Source of the DNA: Chlorophyllum brunneum
Lineage: Eukaryota > Basidiomycota > Agaricomycetes > Agaricales > Agaricaceae
Length of the DNA: 64,000 nucleotides
NCBI GenBank assembly: GCA_963576785.1
Contig: OY756140.1
Span: 434,001-498,000 of the forward strand
Direction: 5' to 3'
Both the position numbers and the translations under genes were made by a program. Below are positions 26,157 to 37,826 of the stretch, in pieces. Position 1 is the first letter of the stretch, and the number at the start of each line of letters is the position of its first letter. The notes under the pieces are model-generated. The model was not told the DNA's origin and made no database searches. It was given only the letters and a program-made list of their open reading frames with translations.

Positions 26157-29100
26157 ATGGACACGCCGCATATTCCAGACGACGACACGTTGTCTACACC
26201 GGACTACACAGATGATCCCGCCACCGAGGTTTCAGAGGTTTCGACACCCGTAACTTTCTCAGCGGATGCCTCGCCGCTGCACTCGGAACAGCCACTACCA
26301 CCGGATCCTACAACGGTAATGCAAAAGAAGAAAAAGAAGAAAAAATCAAAAAAGTCGGCAAAGGCCAGGGAGGCCGCTGCTGCTGTTTCAAGGACGCGAT
26401 CTCAAGACGGCGAGGACGATTCGGAGGATCGTCCTCAGGTTCTCTGCATTAGCAGGAATAAGCATTGGCGGTACATTAGCTCTTACCATGTTCGTGTGAT
26501 TCATCAGAGTCACTGTATGCCGGTCGCTCAATCTCTTTCAGGGCCCATGGCTCCATCTGCCCATCGAGCTACTGGACTCCCTCCTCCTTCTCAATTCTGA
26601 CCCAGTCATGTATGCTGCTACTCCCTCTCGCTCCCTCTACACCCTCCCTTTATCACCCGTCAGCCCCTCCGCACGGTCCCGCTCATTCCCTAATTTTGAC
26701 GACATTTCCCCTCCAGAATCCCCTCCCGCCCTTATATCTTCCATTGCTGTATCTCCTGTTTCCGGAAAATCCGCTCCGCCACCTATAGACCCAGGCGTAC
26801 TGCGGTCGGTGACGAATATACGAAAGCTAATAGACCACGCTACGGATTTATCTGTCCGTGCGTCGTCCGGTATATCCTCTGTGGAACTGTCGTCAATGCG
26901 TAGTAATCCGTCTTACAATGGAACCTCTCTGGCGGCCGCGCAGTCTTTGGGGTTTAACCCACTTGGGGCGAACAATAACGGGGGCCGAAATGCCGGGATG
27001 TCCGCAAATCGGGTGCACAGATTACGTGCTCTCGCAGTGCAGAAACTGGCAAGAGCCTATATGGAGGATGAAATTGCGTCTAGTGTAATGGTCATGCAAG
27101 GAGGGAGTGTATTTGATGATGTTGCGGAACGTGTCCTTAAACATGGTAAGTCTCCATATCTAATTCAATTCCCATACGCTCATGAGCAAACGGATAGATC
27201 CCAATAACGCAGACGCGAAGTATGTGAACTTCTTTCACGAGAAGATACCCTCTAGGTGTGTTGTTCATTTGTTCTACGCGCACATGTTTGAACCCATTCT
27301 CGTAGTCATCGGCAATTAGCCGAATCCACTACCACGACGATCCTGGATGAACTAATATCCGCCCATCCACATCAGCTTGAATACTACCGGACAAGGGGCA
27401 TCGTGCACTGCTTTCGTGAAGAATTTTTACAAGCAGTGAAAGATTTTACGCATGCCCTTAAAGAGGCACGGGCTCAGCGTAGAGCCAGAACTGCGCACCA
27501 TAACGCTCAGAATGAGCCACGAAGCTCCAAGTCGAAGAAACGCAAGGGAACAGGTAGTGGGCACGTGCACACAACTGGCCAAGCACCGTCAGACGGCACC
27601 GCAGTCCAAGAAGGGATGGCTGAAGGAGCTGATGGTGAACCCCTTTCCCCACACCCATCCGTGTTACCTGATGCTCCCGAAGCCATTGAAACTCAACTCC
27701 TTTTCTTTCGTGGAGCTGCATATCTACAACATGCAGTCCACCTAATCGAAAGCGTTATCATCAAGCTCGAAGGGGTTTCAAAACCCACTGGAGTAGAGGG
27801 TGCTGACCTCCGCCTCTGCTGCCTTGATAACGGTCGATATGGCGGTGTCGAGATAGGTAACCCAGATGGGCCCCTTGGTCACCGTAACAGTGCAAAAGTT
27901 AAAGCCTACCGCAAAGTACTCACAGCCAAACCATTCCGGGACCAGATTGTCAGTCTCCTCAAAAAGAGTATGCGCGACCATGAGAAGTTTCTTTCTCACT
28001 TTGATGGAGGCGAATCCGCTACAGCGTTACCTGAAGGTGACATCGCATTTCAAGTCGAATACGCCTTTCAGCTCTCTGAATCTATACGCCCGGGAAACCA
28101 CAGCAACCCCATGCCAGCTCATGTACCCGAGATACCCCCCGTGTTAACAACATACCATCCCCTCCTTGTTGAATCACACTTTAGCGTTCTTATATGCCAC
28201 CTTCTCTTAGCGGACTTTGCGAACCTCGTCCCTCATTTTGCTAAAACTGCAGTCCTGGTGGATGGGGTCGAGGGTTACCCCATTTTCCTTCCACCACGTT
28301 CCATGGGCCAAGCCGAATTTATCGAGGTCCTCGAACGACTCGCAACCGGATGGAGGAGCGGTGTTCAACCACATTCACTTGTGGGTAATCACCGAGGCAA
28401 AGCAAGACTTACCTCTACTACCTCGATTAATACCATCAGTTCAATAGAACTGCCCAAGTTGATTACACCCTCCCTCTCAGCATCCTCGGTCAACTCTACC
28501 AGTTCGAGCATTTCAACTGTTTCGGCTTTCTCCCCGACTTTGGCTGCTCCGGTTCCTTCATCATCTGCATCAACGTCCTCTGCTACATTTTTAGCCAACA
28601 CGTTCGCTGGGATGGATCTGAGTGGCCTCCCACCTTCCTCGGCTTCATCTTCCTCTTCAACACCAGCTCCTGCCGGGTACATTACTGGCCCTAGCTCAAG
28701 TTCAAGTTCGCCGTTTATTGGCGCAACTATCGAACCTAGCTCATCTTCGTCTTCGGCACTCCTACACCCAGATGCAATGTTCATAACCGACCATTATGCC
28801 GCCTCCACCTCTTCTGCGTCTGTATCCAGGAAGAGCAGCTCTCACGCACTCAACTCTCCTCGTGTACCTTCCCCATCCAGATCTCCTTCGCTCTACCAAC
28901 CTGGAGAATCTTCCAAAGAAAAGGGCAAGAAATCTAACGACACCGAACAAGAGTGTTACAGGGCCGATTCGTGCCATGCTCTGGATTGTGCCCGAATCCT
29001 CTTGGCACCCGTAGTCAAACGTCAGAAAGAGCGGGCGTTACAGGCCGCGGCGGACAAGGCGGCTGGTATCAAGAAATCGGCACCAATTAATATACCCTTA

Positions 29101-29172
29101 CATGGACCTCGCGTGGAGATTATATTGGCTTGGCTCGGCGCCGTTCAGATGCCAGAACTTGAGGGTGCATGA
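26157..29172 (+). CDS. Conserved fungal protein of unknown function, TPR-like, about 936 aa
   Basis: I do not recognise a named family. Exons are 26157-26438, 26542-27145, 27198-27255 and 27306-29172 (2,811 nt, in phase). The N-terminus is acidic, then has a lysine run (MQKKKKKKKSKKSAKAREA) that could be a nuclear localisation signal. PWLHLPIELLDSLLLLN follows, then a helical region with TPR-like character (LDELISAHPHQLEYYRTRG, then FLQAVKDFTHALKEA). Further on is a long helical domain (FLPPRSMGQAEFIEVLERL), a Ser-rich low-complexity stretch of about 150 residues, and a C-terminal block HGPRVEIILAWLGAVQMPEL that looks conserved. The start codon is uncertain, since an in-frame ATG at 26064 is possible. 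The first intron (103 nt) is longer than its neighbours. Confidence 0.75.
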
Positions 29173-29470
29173 GGCAGTCGCATTTATTGCTTCAGTGTTA
29201 TTTGGGCCTGGTTTCTTATCATGGACTTAATGCATTCGTCGTAATTGCTTATGACTTTACAGCTTTGCATAGGCCCACGGCTGAATACACAGATATTGTT
29301 CAGATACGGAAATATTATATCTAGGATGTCGCAGTAACGAACGTGATGGAGATGCTATCGAGTGGCGTAGATTATCATTCGAGTCCGAAGTGCAAAGTCC
29401 ATACAGAAAGGGGGTAATAGTCCTAAAATCCTTCGAAAGATAAGAAAAGAACCAGAGATCAACGATGACT
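29173..29470. other. Convergent 3' gap
   Basis: About 300 bp lie between the stop codons of the TPR-like gene (plus) and chitin deacetylase (minus). It presumably carries both 3' UTRs and polyadenylation sites. No gene was seen. Confidence 0.4.
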
Positions 29471-31473
29471 TCAGAGGCGGTGGATAACACCAAAAACGCC
29501 AGCGAAGGCACCAAGAATGCCAACAGCAAGCGCATTCCAAACTCCAGGGGTGAACCGCGGAAGAGCATCACCATTGAAGGGAATGTAGCTGGGAGTCGCT
29601 GAACCCTGGCCGAATGTACCACCGGTTCCGCCACCAGTAAGATTGGCACCATTGGGCTGAACAAGAAAGTAAGCGCTAGACCGACCATCAGGTATGTCAA
29701 CTTACTCCGATGGGGCGAGAGTTATCAGTGAAGGCGCAGGTGCTTGAAGTACAGATGCATTGCCCCTTGATAGGATCCCAGAAAGGGGTTGAGCAGTTGG
29801 CAGGGACTAGCAATCATTGGTCAATGACTGTCAGGCGATGTAAAGGAGGGGACTCACGACGGAAACGAGCGCTCTGGCCATCAGGAACCTGTTGGGGTGG
29901 GTTTGGGTTGTCGGGAGAAGGCTCAACCTGAGGACATCCATACTAGAATGAAACTGAGTAGGTAAAACTGAGAAAAGTTCGACAGAACGTACGCAAGTAT
30001 AGAAGGGGAAATCTGGGAAGGCACAGTGGGAAAGTATGCCTTCCTCGTTTTGTGGCATACCGTTGCATATCTTGGTCCCGGAATCAACTTGAGGGGTTGA
30101 GCACTTGAGCGAAGCAATCTGATCAAGTTGGGAGACAGGGACGGGGTTGCGGACCCAATCAAGTAGTTGTTCGTTGGACACGATCCACACTAGCAGGGCA
30201 TGAACACGTCACGGCAGGCATGTGCATCAAGAGTAACCCACCATTTTGTTGTTGCTGCGCCCAGTCCAAGAAAGCATTGATCATATCAATCGTGGAGTTA
30301 TTAACATCGACACCGGGATAGGTCCTCTATAAGTAGCCCAGTGAATGGCTGAATTATACTTAGGGTTGGTGATCTTACCGAAAGGTGGATTGGGTGTGTG
30401 TAAAGACCAATGGGCTGTCTGTTGCCGTTATAGTGGTCAGTAAAAGTGGCCTTCATATATTCGAGTGTGGCAGTATCGTTCGGTTTTGTTTCACCATTCG
30501 CATTATCGCTATAACAAGATAAGTACATATTCACGCGCAAAAAGACTATACTTACAGCCACGGGTCCATCAGATGTATCCCGTTGACTCCGTTATTGTCA
30601 AAAAATGCATACATAGGAAGTTCCCAGAAACCAGGTAACTTGGGCTCTCCCTTACATACGTCGGCTACCAAACAGTCATTTGCCATTCCAAAATCCAAGG
30701 TATACGGCCAGAAGGCATCGGTGTTCGGATCAGTAACGGGGAGAGAAGCAGTGGCACTGGAATCATAAAGGAACTTGGAGTTGTAGAGGATCTGAAGGGT
30801 TTCGCGAGAGTAGTTAAGGAAAGGAGCACGGAAGCCTTTGATAGAGCTCATAGGAATACCCGCCAAAGAGTTCAAGACAATGAGATTTCCATTGACTTCT
30901 TCAACGGGCGGCGTTCCGACGTGGGTCATACTGCAGAAATGACATTAATGAATGGTAACGAACAAGAGAACCACATACGTGTGATCCGCAATCTCATTTC
31001 CCGCAACATACCAATCTACGCGAAACACGTGGATCAGATGAGCCCTAAAGGAGACGAGTAGCTGTGAAACCGTACCAGTGACGAGAGTGTAGTTGGTAAA
31101 ATTCAAAGACGTGAAGTAGGTCATCTTGGGGGCGCAACCGTTGGGATTCTTGCGTTGAGCCAAGAACTGGTTAACAGAATCGAGGGTGTAGGATTGTACC
31201 GCGTCGTCAGCGGTGAATACGACAAACATAGGGACGTCGGACTGCATATACGCGCTCAGTCTTCAGAATATGTTGAAAGCAAGAGCATATACTCACTGGC
31301 TTCAACCCTCCAGGCGGACTTGTGCTTGCACACAGACAATTTGGTAGCTGACACTTGGACGAGTCGCATGAATATCCTGCGGCGGACGCACTTGAGGTTG
31401 GTCCAGTAACACTGCCGTCCTGCGCTAGGACGAGAAGGGGCGCCAATGCGGCGGTCAGGAAAGATAGTAGCAT
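29471..31473 (-). CDS. Chitin deacetylase (CE4), secreted, probably GPI-anchored, 512 aa
   Basis: It deacetylates chitin to chitosan at the cell surface. Exons are 31473-31297, 31241-31076, 31015-30979, 30930-30556, 30508-30379, 30326-30242, 30189-29993, 29942-29858, 29806-29706 and 29656-29471 (1,539 nt). A signal peptide (MLLSFLTAALAPLLVLA) precedes a Cys-rich segment CDSSKCQLPNCLC. NodB motif 1 is TADDAV (Asp71-Asp72; the usual TFDD has Ala here). Motif 2 is HTMTH (His126, His130), completing the metal triad. Motif 3 is GFRAPF, motif 4 DSSATASLP.. WPYTLD, and motif 5 GLYTHPIHL. A second Cys-rich region (NCSTPFWDPIKGQCICTSS) and a hydrophobic C-terminus (WNALAVGILGAFAGVFGV) follow, suggesting a GPI signal. 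The CQLPNC arrangement resembles the N-terminus of metazoan-type deacetylases. All catalytic residues are present. Confidence 0.93.
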
Positions 31474-32391
31474 TTCCCCGCCGAACGCTGGGTTTCTGAC
31501 GATGACCGTGAAGAGGGGAAGAGGGGTCCTGGGTGATACAGGCTGCTTCTGCGTCGTCCTCGACGATGGAGGGACGGAGAATGTTGTGGGAAGAGAGAAA
31601 AGAGAGAACGTGCGGTTGAAGAGAAAGACGAGTTGAAAACAGGTGTGTGTTGCCCGTCAGCCATCTGTGCCGGACTGCTTTCCATCAGCTGACTCAGCAA
31701 CAAACACAAAAATATACATCGCAAAAATAGATGCCATCCGTGTAGAGCCGTGCCGTTATCAGCGGCCATCGTGAAGACATCCACCAAGACTCTGCCAAGT
31801 GCCCAGACATCTCAGCCGTGGCCAACGTATGCTGCGACAGCCGAGACCTGGTTTTTGGATCTCTACGACAGCCCTATCATGGAATGATGGTCGTTCTCAA
31901 GAACTATTTCAAGACTTCCGGATCGTTCCATCAGTGTGCTCGCGGAGACGATCCTCCGTTTGGGTAGGTAGTGGAGCCAGCGGCAGGACTAATGGCACAC
32001 AAAAGACCAAAAGGAATCACCAAACAGGCTATATAGACTATCGACATATTCAATGTAAAAGACCCAGAACTATTGAAAGATTGACAAAACGGGACTGGCC
32101 TCACTTGCATTAGCACACTTCCCTCTGTTTGTTCCCTCCCGGACAAATTTTCTGGTTGGCCGATAGCCATCATCACCCACCCGTGTCTTGTGCTGCTGAC
32201 CTCGGTCCGGTGGGAAATAGCAGAACTCGGTCCCGTACGAGAAGGTGACCCACCTCCTCCGTTTTCACGAGCCTCCAAATCGGAACAACCATGGAATTCT
32301 TTCATGAATCAAGCATCATCACCTTAAACGGTCCTTTCTTATTAGACTAACGAGGTACACTTGTGCCTTTGGTACAGGACCTTCCGCTATT
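31474..32391. other. Unassigned region with short open frames
   Basis: This lies between the chitin deacetylase start and the end of nucleotidyltransferase A. On the plus strand about 65 codons around 31,770-31,966 read through without stop and contain several Cys residues (CPDISAVANVCC). On the minus strand 31,931-32,305 is open and has a hydrophobic segment (MSIVYIACLVIPFGLL). Neither has a convincing family match or splice partners. Part of it must be the chitin deacetylase promoter. A small unrecognised gene cannot be excluded. Confidence 0.35.
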
Positions 32392-33837
32392 CTATTGTAA
32401 ACCGTCAGATCGGCCTAACCGCTGAACATGCTTGCGGTGCTCAATAAACTGTAAATTCTTTAGATGACCCTGCTGCTCACAGAATAGAGACTGACCTTCA
32501 TATTTACAAGCACCAATATACTCAGAATATTTCGCGAGCCTCCGGAAGAATTCCCAATGCCCTCGTATGCTTGAATAAACAAACTCTTTAACTTGTTGAA
32601 TTTCCCAGGAGATAGAGTTTTCGTGATATTTCGTTCTTGAAACATTAACCAGAGAACTTCACCGCGGTTGAAATTTACCTACTAGAGTCGCAAGGACATT
32701 GTATGACCAAGCTATTGGCGTAGTCATCCCCTATCCAACTAGCAGTTTCCTTGGGTACCAGACGCCCTTGAGAGACAGATATATACATTTCTTGGTATGG
32801 TAGACCCTCCGAATAATACGCCAAAAAATCATACAAGATGAACCCGAGAGATTTCGTTTTCACAGGATCAACGAGGTGGTCCTCAGGAATTCCATAGGGG
32901 TTGATCTGCATGTGGATGCCACGTCAAACCTTGCGTTGGGGGTAGTCCACGAGCTTACCTGCAGAAAGAATATACACATGCATATCACCGCGAAACTGCT
33001 AATGCCAGCTTGTGATGCATCATTTAAATCGCGCTGTGAAAGGGCTTTTTTGATGACAAGTACAAGTGGTTTTAGCGCTGGCATCGTTCTCAAGTGTTCC
33101 TTAACGAACGCTCCAGTGTTAAGACCATTCATATTATTAATTCCCACATCGAATTTCACCGAGCCTAAAGACATGTTCGTCAGTTGTGGGGCGGCCATAT
33201 TACACATGTCCAGTTCACACCAAATTCAGGAGTGGTAGCGAACGAGATGATAGGCACCCGCGCTCGGGGGATCACCTGCACTGATTTTTGGTTACACCAT
33301 CTGTGTGTCTTCAGGATGGTAGAAAGCTTCTGCAGTACTTTCTTCCTATTAGACGTATCCGTGGTTTCTATTATCAAGTCAACATCACTGCCGACAACCA
33401 TGAATATCTTATCCAGGATCAGCAAGTATACTATGATACACACCTTCCAGGTAACCGCAACCCCGTCTCAGTACTCCCAAATACATGCACTTCACAGTTC
33501 TTAAATGCCTGACGCAAGACAGCACTAACACGCTGTTTAACGCGGGCAACCACAGCCTCTTCCCTGGGTGTCGAAGCCATATAGCTCACATACGCCATGA
33601 TTTCATCATGGAGCCTGCCCGAGGTCAAAGTTGATCAAAATGCTCAGGAAATAGGGGAGGATCATACCTCGCTCCTGCAGAGTCCTCACAATGATCCGAT
33701 ATTATATCCAACCAAGGTGCATAAATATACTCCTCGTCGTGCGAAGTCGGAACCCGCGGTGGCTGCTGGGCATGAGAAGTAACGGAAATGGTATCTGGTT
33801 TTCTGGGTGCAAGAGTGGGTCCACGACGTCGAGGCAT
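32392..33837 (-). CDS. Trf4/Cid14-like terminal nucleotidyltransferase A, 377 aa
   Basis: Non-canonical poly(A) polymerases add short tails to nuclear RNAs (TRAMP complex) or modify other RNAs. Exons are 33837-33668, 33614-33444, 33387-33221, 33164-32959, 32905-32683, 32635-32496 and 32448-32392 (1,134 nt). LHDEIMAYVSYM opens the core. The pol-beta active site is FGSTETGLRLPGSDVDL (two Asp), and the third Asp is in SVKFDVG. The central domain has KKALSQRDLNDASQAGISSF and PAP-associated segment YISVSQGRLVPK..SRNIL. It is much shorter than Trf4 (about 600 aa), with almost no N- or C-terminal extensions. Paralog B (38,395-40,030) has the same intron positions and four internal exons of identical length (171, 206, 223, 140 nt), but its last exon is 321 nt against 57 here. 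The active site is intact; targets are unknown. Confidence 0.85.
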
Positions 33838-34365
33838 AAAGCCTACCCTCAGTGTAGATCATGTAGGTTGATGAGAAGATTGTTCTACTCCCGCGAGTAG
33901 AAATCCTCAAGGTTTGCAGGGCATGAGTAAGTCAAAAAGTATGGGGAAAGGCGGGGCTTGTTGTCCGGGCAGCCAGTAATGTTTTGATAGCGCCCCAAAT
34001 GGTTCACTTGTGGAATGAAAATGCAGATAGATTGACGAGAACCGAGTAACAGGTGAGCTGGATTAGAGTAACAACCTGTAAGCGGCGGTATCATATATTT
34101 TAATAAGCCTCAATATTAACACAGCCCAGGTGTGTGTGCAAGTTCCGGCATACTTAGGTGTCGAAAACGCGGCGGGGTGGGTCCTGGTCGAGTCCTGGTG
34201 AACTCGATGCGGACGGCAGGCGGATAATCGTGGGAACAAATATATTTGTATATATGTACGTCCTGGCTTGTGCAGCTGTACAGTTTATATCAGCCACCGG
34301 ACCCAATTTCGACATAGTGATGACAGGCAAAGCGCTCGCGCCGACCTCAGCAACTACGCTACGCC
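33838..34365. other. Divergent promoter region between nucleotidyltransferase A and eL28
   Basis: This 528-bp region must serve both divergent genes. Open frames inside (for example plus 34158-34365, reading on through the eL28 first exon) are out of frame with eL28 and have no motif. No clear TATA box or other element was identified. Confidence 0.4.
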
Positions 34366-35299
34366 ATGTCCACAGATCTCCAGTGGCTTCTCCTCCGTGT
34401 GAGTCCACTCGACTTACAACTCCTCCAGTGCTAATTCCCCGTCTACTCTACAGCAAAACAGCTCCCATATTGTCAAGCGGGCGCGGGAAGGGCCCATATT
34501 CTCCAAGGAGCCCGTGCGTCATATATCTCCAACCAAAGATAAAGCTCAATGCAAGTTGTGAATTTTAGGGTAACCTCCGCAACCTCCACTCCCACAAATA
34601 CTCTGGTCTAGCTAACTCGAAGGTCGGATTATGCGATCATCTCTGGGAGGTTTATGAAGGATTGATGAGACCATTCATAGACTATTGATGTCTCTGGGTC
34701 GAATGGCAGCATCAAAATCACCACCCGCAAAGTGAAAGTATCGCCCCGCGATGTTGCTTCAGCATACGCCACTGCTCCAATTCGTGCCAGCTCTGGTGGT
34801 CGTCGTGCTTTGGGTGTTGCTGCCGGTGTCGCGAAGAGGGGATACCGTCCAGATCTCCGTACTGTAAGTCCCCTTTTGACCTTGACTTGATTCTGCTGCG
34901 ACATCGTTTCCACCTGGACGGAGGTTTTGTTTCTTGGGACCAAATCGCATTCTCGTTAGAACCCACCGGATTCCCCACTGGAAGGTTGGGCGTGGACATG
35001 TATGCAAGATTGAATTGGGGACGATCAACCCCACCGCGCCATGTCGCTATCGGGCCTCGTTCGATGCACCCCGCGAATGGAACCGACTCTTTGGCGCAAA
35101 CAAACTTATTCCCAAGAAACGTGTCTCCGTTTATCCCTTTCACACCTTTCCTCTCCCGAGTTCTACAATGATACTAACACAAACTCTACAGGCCGTCCTC
35201 GCCCGTGTCTCCGCTCTAATTGCCTCCCGACGGGAGCCCAAGGCCTCGCCACCGAGAAAGGCTCGAGGCAAAAAGGCAAATGCAGTTGGGTCGTCATAA
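34366..35299 (+). CDS. RPL28: 60S ribosomal protein eL28 (RPL28), 145 aa
   Basis: Cytosolic large-subunit ribosomal protein eL28, absent from Saccharomyces cerevisiae but common in basidiomycetes. Exons are 34366-34398, 34454-34513, 34569-34622, 34681-34863 and 35192-35299 (438 nt). The protein begins MSTDLQWLLLRQNSSHIVKR, then FSKEPGNLRNLHSHKYSGLA, then SGGRRALGVAAGVAKRGYRP, and ends in a basic tail PPRKARGKKAN. Length and every segment match the family. The last intron (34864-35191) is 328 nt, five to six times longer than other introns here, and its 3' part (from about 34,934) is open in frame with the last exon. It has a clear branch site (CTAAC) near its 3' end. Long ribosomal-protein introns often carry snoRNAs or regulatory elements, but I could not identify one. 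Confidence 0.95.
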
Positions 35300-35502
35300 A
35301 GTCCTGTCTGATCTCGTCTGTTCCCCTGCTTTCGCTTCCATGTCATTCATATGGTCATGCCTGCTCGCCGTGAGAATATACATATGCGTCCATGCTCCAT
35401 TATGAATATCTCGTTTGAGCTGCGCCACTAAGCAGTGTAGGACCGTCTATAATACAAAGGTAAAGAACCACAAGCCACTAATTCTTGGATGATACTCCCA
35501 AA

Positions 35503-36009
35503 TCAAAGTCCCTTTCCAGCAGGTTGAGCGATACGACCACTCGCACCACAGACTTTCACTACGTTGCCCTGAACGTCACGGGTGGGCCTGGTTGTTTCAG
35601 CCTTCCAGTGAGCGTATTCCTTCATCTTCTCGTTAGAAGGGTGCTTCTTTGCCTTTCTCGCTTGTTCCTCGTCTTGATAATGGTTGTGGCCCTCGTGCTG
35701 CTGGGCCTGTCCCTCACCAGGAGGGGCAGGCCTGGGATAATCATCTGTGACGGCTTCGCCATTCGAGGTTTCCTCAGACCCAGTAGGTTCCGTCAACTGG
35801 GTGCCTCTACAGAAGCCAGTTTTGGAGGAGTGTTTCCACACAAAACGTGGCAGAGCTTACCCAGTGCTATGGGCCCTATGCCTAGTCGACACTGACCGGC
35901 GTCGGCCACCAACTTTGACTTAAGGTACTTAGTAAATTGACATTCATGTTTGACTGACGGCGGACTTACGTGCGGGAGGGTGTGGAATTATGATTACATT
36001 GTCCGGCAT
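35503..36009 (-). CDS. Small basic protein with a DAP1-like HPPALKVGGRR motif, 121 aa
   Basis: Exons are 36009-35970, 35918-35897 (22 nt) and 35806-35503 (366 nt total, in phase). The ATG at 36009 opens MPDNVIIIPHPPA, and splicing yields HPPALKVGGRRRGTQLTEP. That motif recalls the HPPAVKAGG segment of death-associated protein 1 (DAP), a small regulator of autophagy and dormant ribosomes in animals; this is a resemblance only. The rest is hydrophilic, rich in Glu, Gln, His and Lys (PPGEGQAQQHEGHNHYQDEE), with no membrane segment. The short second exon and the low complexity make the model less secure than others. It lies convergent to eL28. Confidence 0.6.
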
Positions 36010-36660
36010 GTCTTGGCTGCGGGAGTGTTTGAGATCGTATAACAAGAGTTTGTGTTGGTTGTTCGTTGTGGAGAAATGGACGGCTTGGGCTGCTTGGACT
36101 ACCCCATAGAGTGATCGGTAATGTTGCACGTGTTAGTGGTCGCATGATTTGGCTTCTTGGATTCTTTCGTGGCTTCTTATGGGAAAGAACTCGAGTGGAA
36201 CGTCAGTTCAGAGGTGGGGGTCAATGATACCTTAAAACAGGAACAGAACGACGGTGTTATATGAAGAGCTTATCATTCCTGTGCGGTGAACCACAACTTG
36301 GGACACTCGGGGTAGGGCCCAATGTATCGCCGTGTGTAGTGTCGACATACAACTCAAGACCTAATAATGAATCTTCAGGAACACATGGGTATACCGTCTC
36401 CATCAGTGATTCGCGCTTTGGGGGGCTTCAATTCCGCCTACGACTCCGTAAGTTTACGCCCTTCTAGACGAGAGATAATTTCCCCCGCTTTTTTCGAGGG
36501 CGCTGGTGTTGTTTAGGCGCCATGCTTTTGTCACAGTCTGTCTACGAAAGAGTGGCGGAGGATAGTATACCTTGAGGCGGTGAAGAATGTATTGTGCAAG
36601 TCATCAAAGAAGTCACGCATGTACGTGATGGCCGAGCTCCGATCCGGCCTGATCCATAGA
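36010..36660. other. Divergent promoter region
   Basis: It separates the DAP-like gene (minus) from the amidotransferase gene (plus). No credible gene was seen; a short open frame at plus 36261-36467 has no motif. Confidence 0.4.
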
Positions 36661-36668
36661 TATATAAG
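36661..36668 (+). promoter_or_regulatory. TATA box of the glutamine amidotransferase gene
   Basis: TATATAAG lies 76 bp upstream of the start codon at 36744, a typical spacing for a fungal TATA promoter. Confidence 0.5.
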
Positions 36669-36743
36669 CCCACACATTACTTACACCTCCATACTAACTT
36701 GGTGATCTGACTTCCTCTCTTCCTCTTCTATTGATAAAGTAGC

Positions 36744-37826
36744 ATGGCACCTCCTCGTAATCCTCGCGTTGCTTTCCTCATTTGTGGCGGCCTCACTGGG
36801 GCTGTTCGAGAGGCCAATGGAGATTATTTCGATATCTACAGTCATTATTGTACAAACATGGTACCGCCAACCTCAAACACGAGAGTCGTGGTGGATGCTT
36901 ATGATACCAGAAATATGCAATACCCAGACGAAGCAATAATCCCTGAATTTGATATGATCATGATCACAGGCTCAGGTAGGTACCTCCATCCTAGTTCACG
37001 AGTGGGAGACAATGCTAACTGCGGCGTTCATGTACTAGCGGCATCTGCGTACGAGAATTTGGAATGGATCAACCGCCTTCTTGAATTCGTAAAGCATGTT
37101 GTTAAAGATTACCCCAAAGTTAGAATATTTGGTAAGTCGATGATTCTGGAAATATGTCACATCCCACTTTCATGTCTGGTTAATTCGGCAATCTGAACAG
37201 GTATCTGCTTTGGACACCAGATCATCAGTCGAGTTCTAGGTGGTCAATGTGTTCCTAACGGTAGTGACGGCGGCCGTTGGGAGGTTGGTCCCACCACTCT
37301 TGAGCTTACTCCGGTCGCTAAAGCGATCTTCGGTGTTGAGCAATTGGTGAGTTCCGCTTTTCCTCATGTTAGAGTTCTTTGAGGGCTAAGTTATGTCAAT
37401 GCACAGAATATTCAACAAATGCATCGTGATCATGTACCACTCGATTCCATGTCGGAAGCACTTTCCTCAGGCGAAGTTCACCTCCTTGGGTCCACGGATC
37501 TCTCTGGGAACCAAGGCCTGGTAAAACTATATCCATCTGCCGCGAATCTCGAAGAACAAGAGCATATCCACCCAAGAGACATCCATTACATTACATTCCA
37601 AGGACATCCAGAGTTTCCCGAACCTGTCATAACGGGGATTGTTCGTCAACGGACGGCTGCTGGTACCATGAGTATGACCACTGCGGAGGATTACTTTGGT
37701 GAGAGAGGTGACACGGGTGATGGGGTGCCACAGAATACCGATGGCACTGGCAGAAGATGGTGGAAGACCAACGGCTTCGACGTTATCGGGAAGGTGTGTT
37801 GGCAGATGCTTGGAGTGGAATGTTAG
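36744..37826 (+). CDS. Class I glutamine amidotransferase-like protein, 296 aa
   Basis: Stand-alone class I (triad) amidotransferase fold; family members hydrolyse glutamine or gamma-glutamyl compounds. Exons are 36744-36975, 37039-37131, 37201-37346 and 37407-37826 (891 nt). The nucleophile elbow is GICFGHQI (Cys111). The His/Glu pair is in QGHPEF (His224, Glu226), so the catalytic triad is complete. The N-terminus VAFLICGGLTGAVREANGDY and MITGS fit the family, which includes the yeast YLR126C type. There is no synthetase domain, so it is not GMP synthetase or carbamoyl-phosphate synthase. The substrate is unknown. It is flanked by the two nucleotidyltransferase paralogs but is not obviously linked to them. 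Confidence 0.9.

Noticed and set aside
31770..32305. Cys-containing plus-strand frame and a hydrophobic minus-strand frame upstream of chitin deacetylase
   Set aside because: Neither could be extended by splicing into a protein with a known motif; left as unassigned.
33615..33667. Apparent frameshift in nucleotidyltransferase A
   Set aside because: A regular GT-AG intron (33615-33667) joins DSAGA to RLHDEI in frame, so the gene is intact.
35944..36129. Longer N-terminus for the DAP-like protein
   Set aside because: The upstream start would be GTG, which eukaryotes rarely use; the ATG at 36009 gives a sensible protein.
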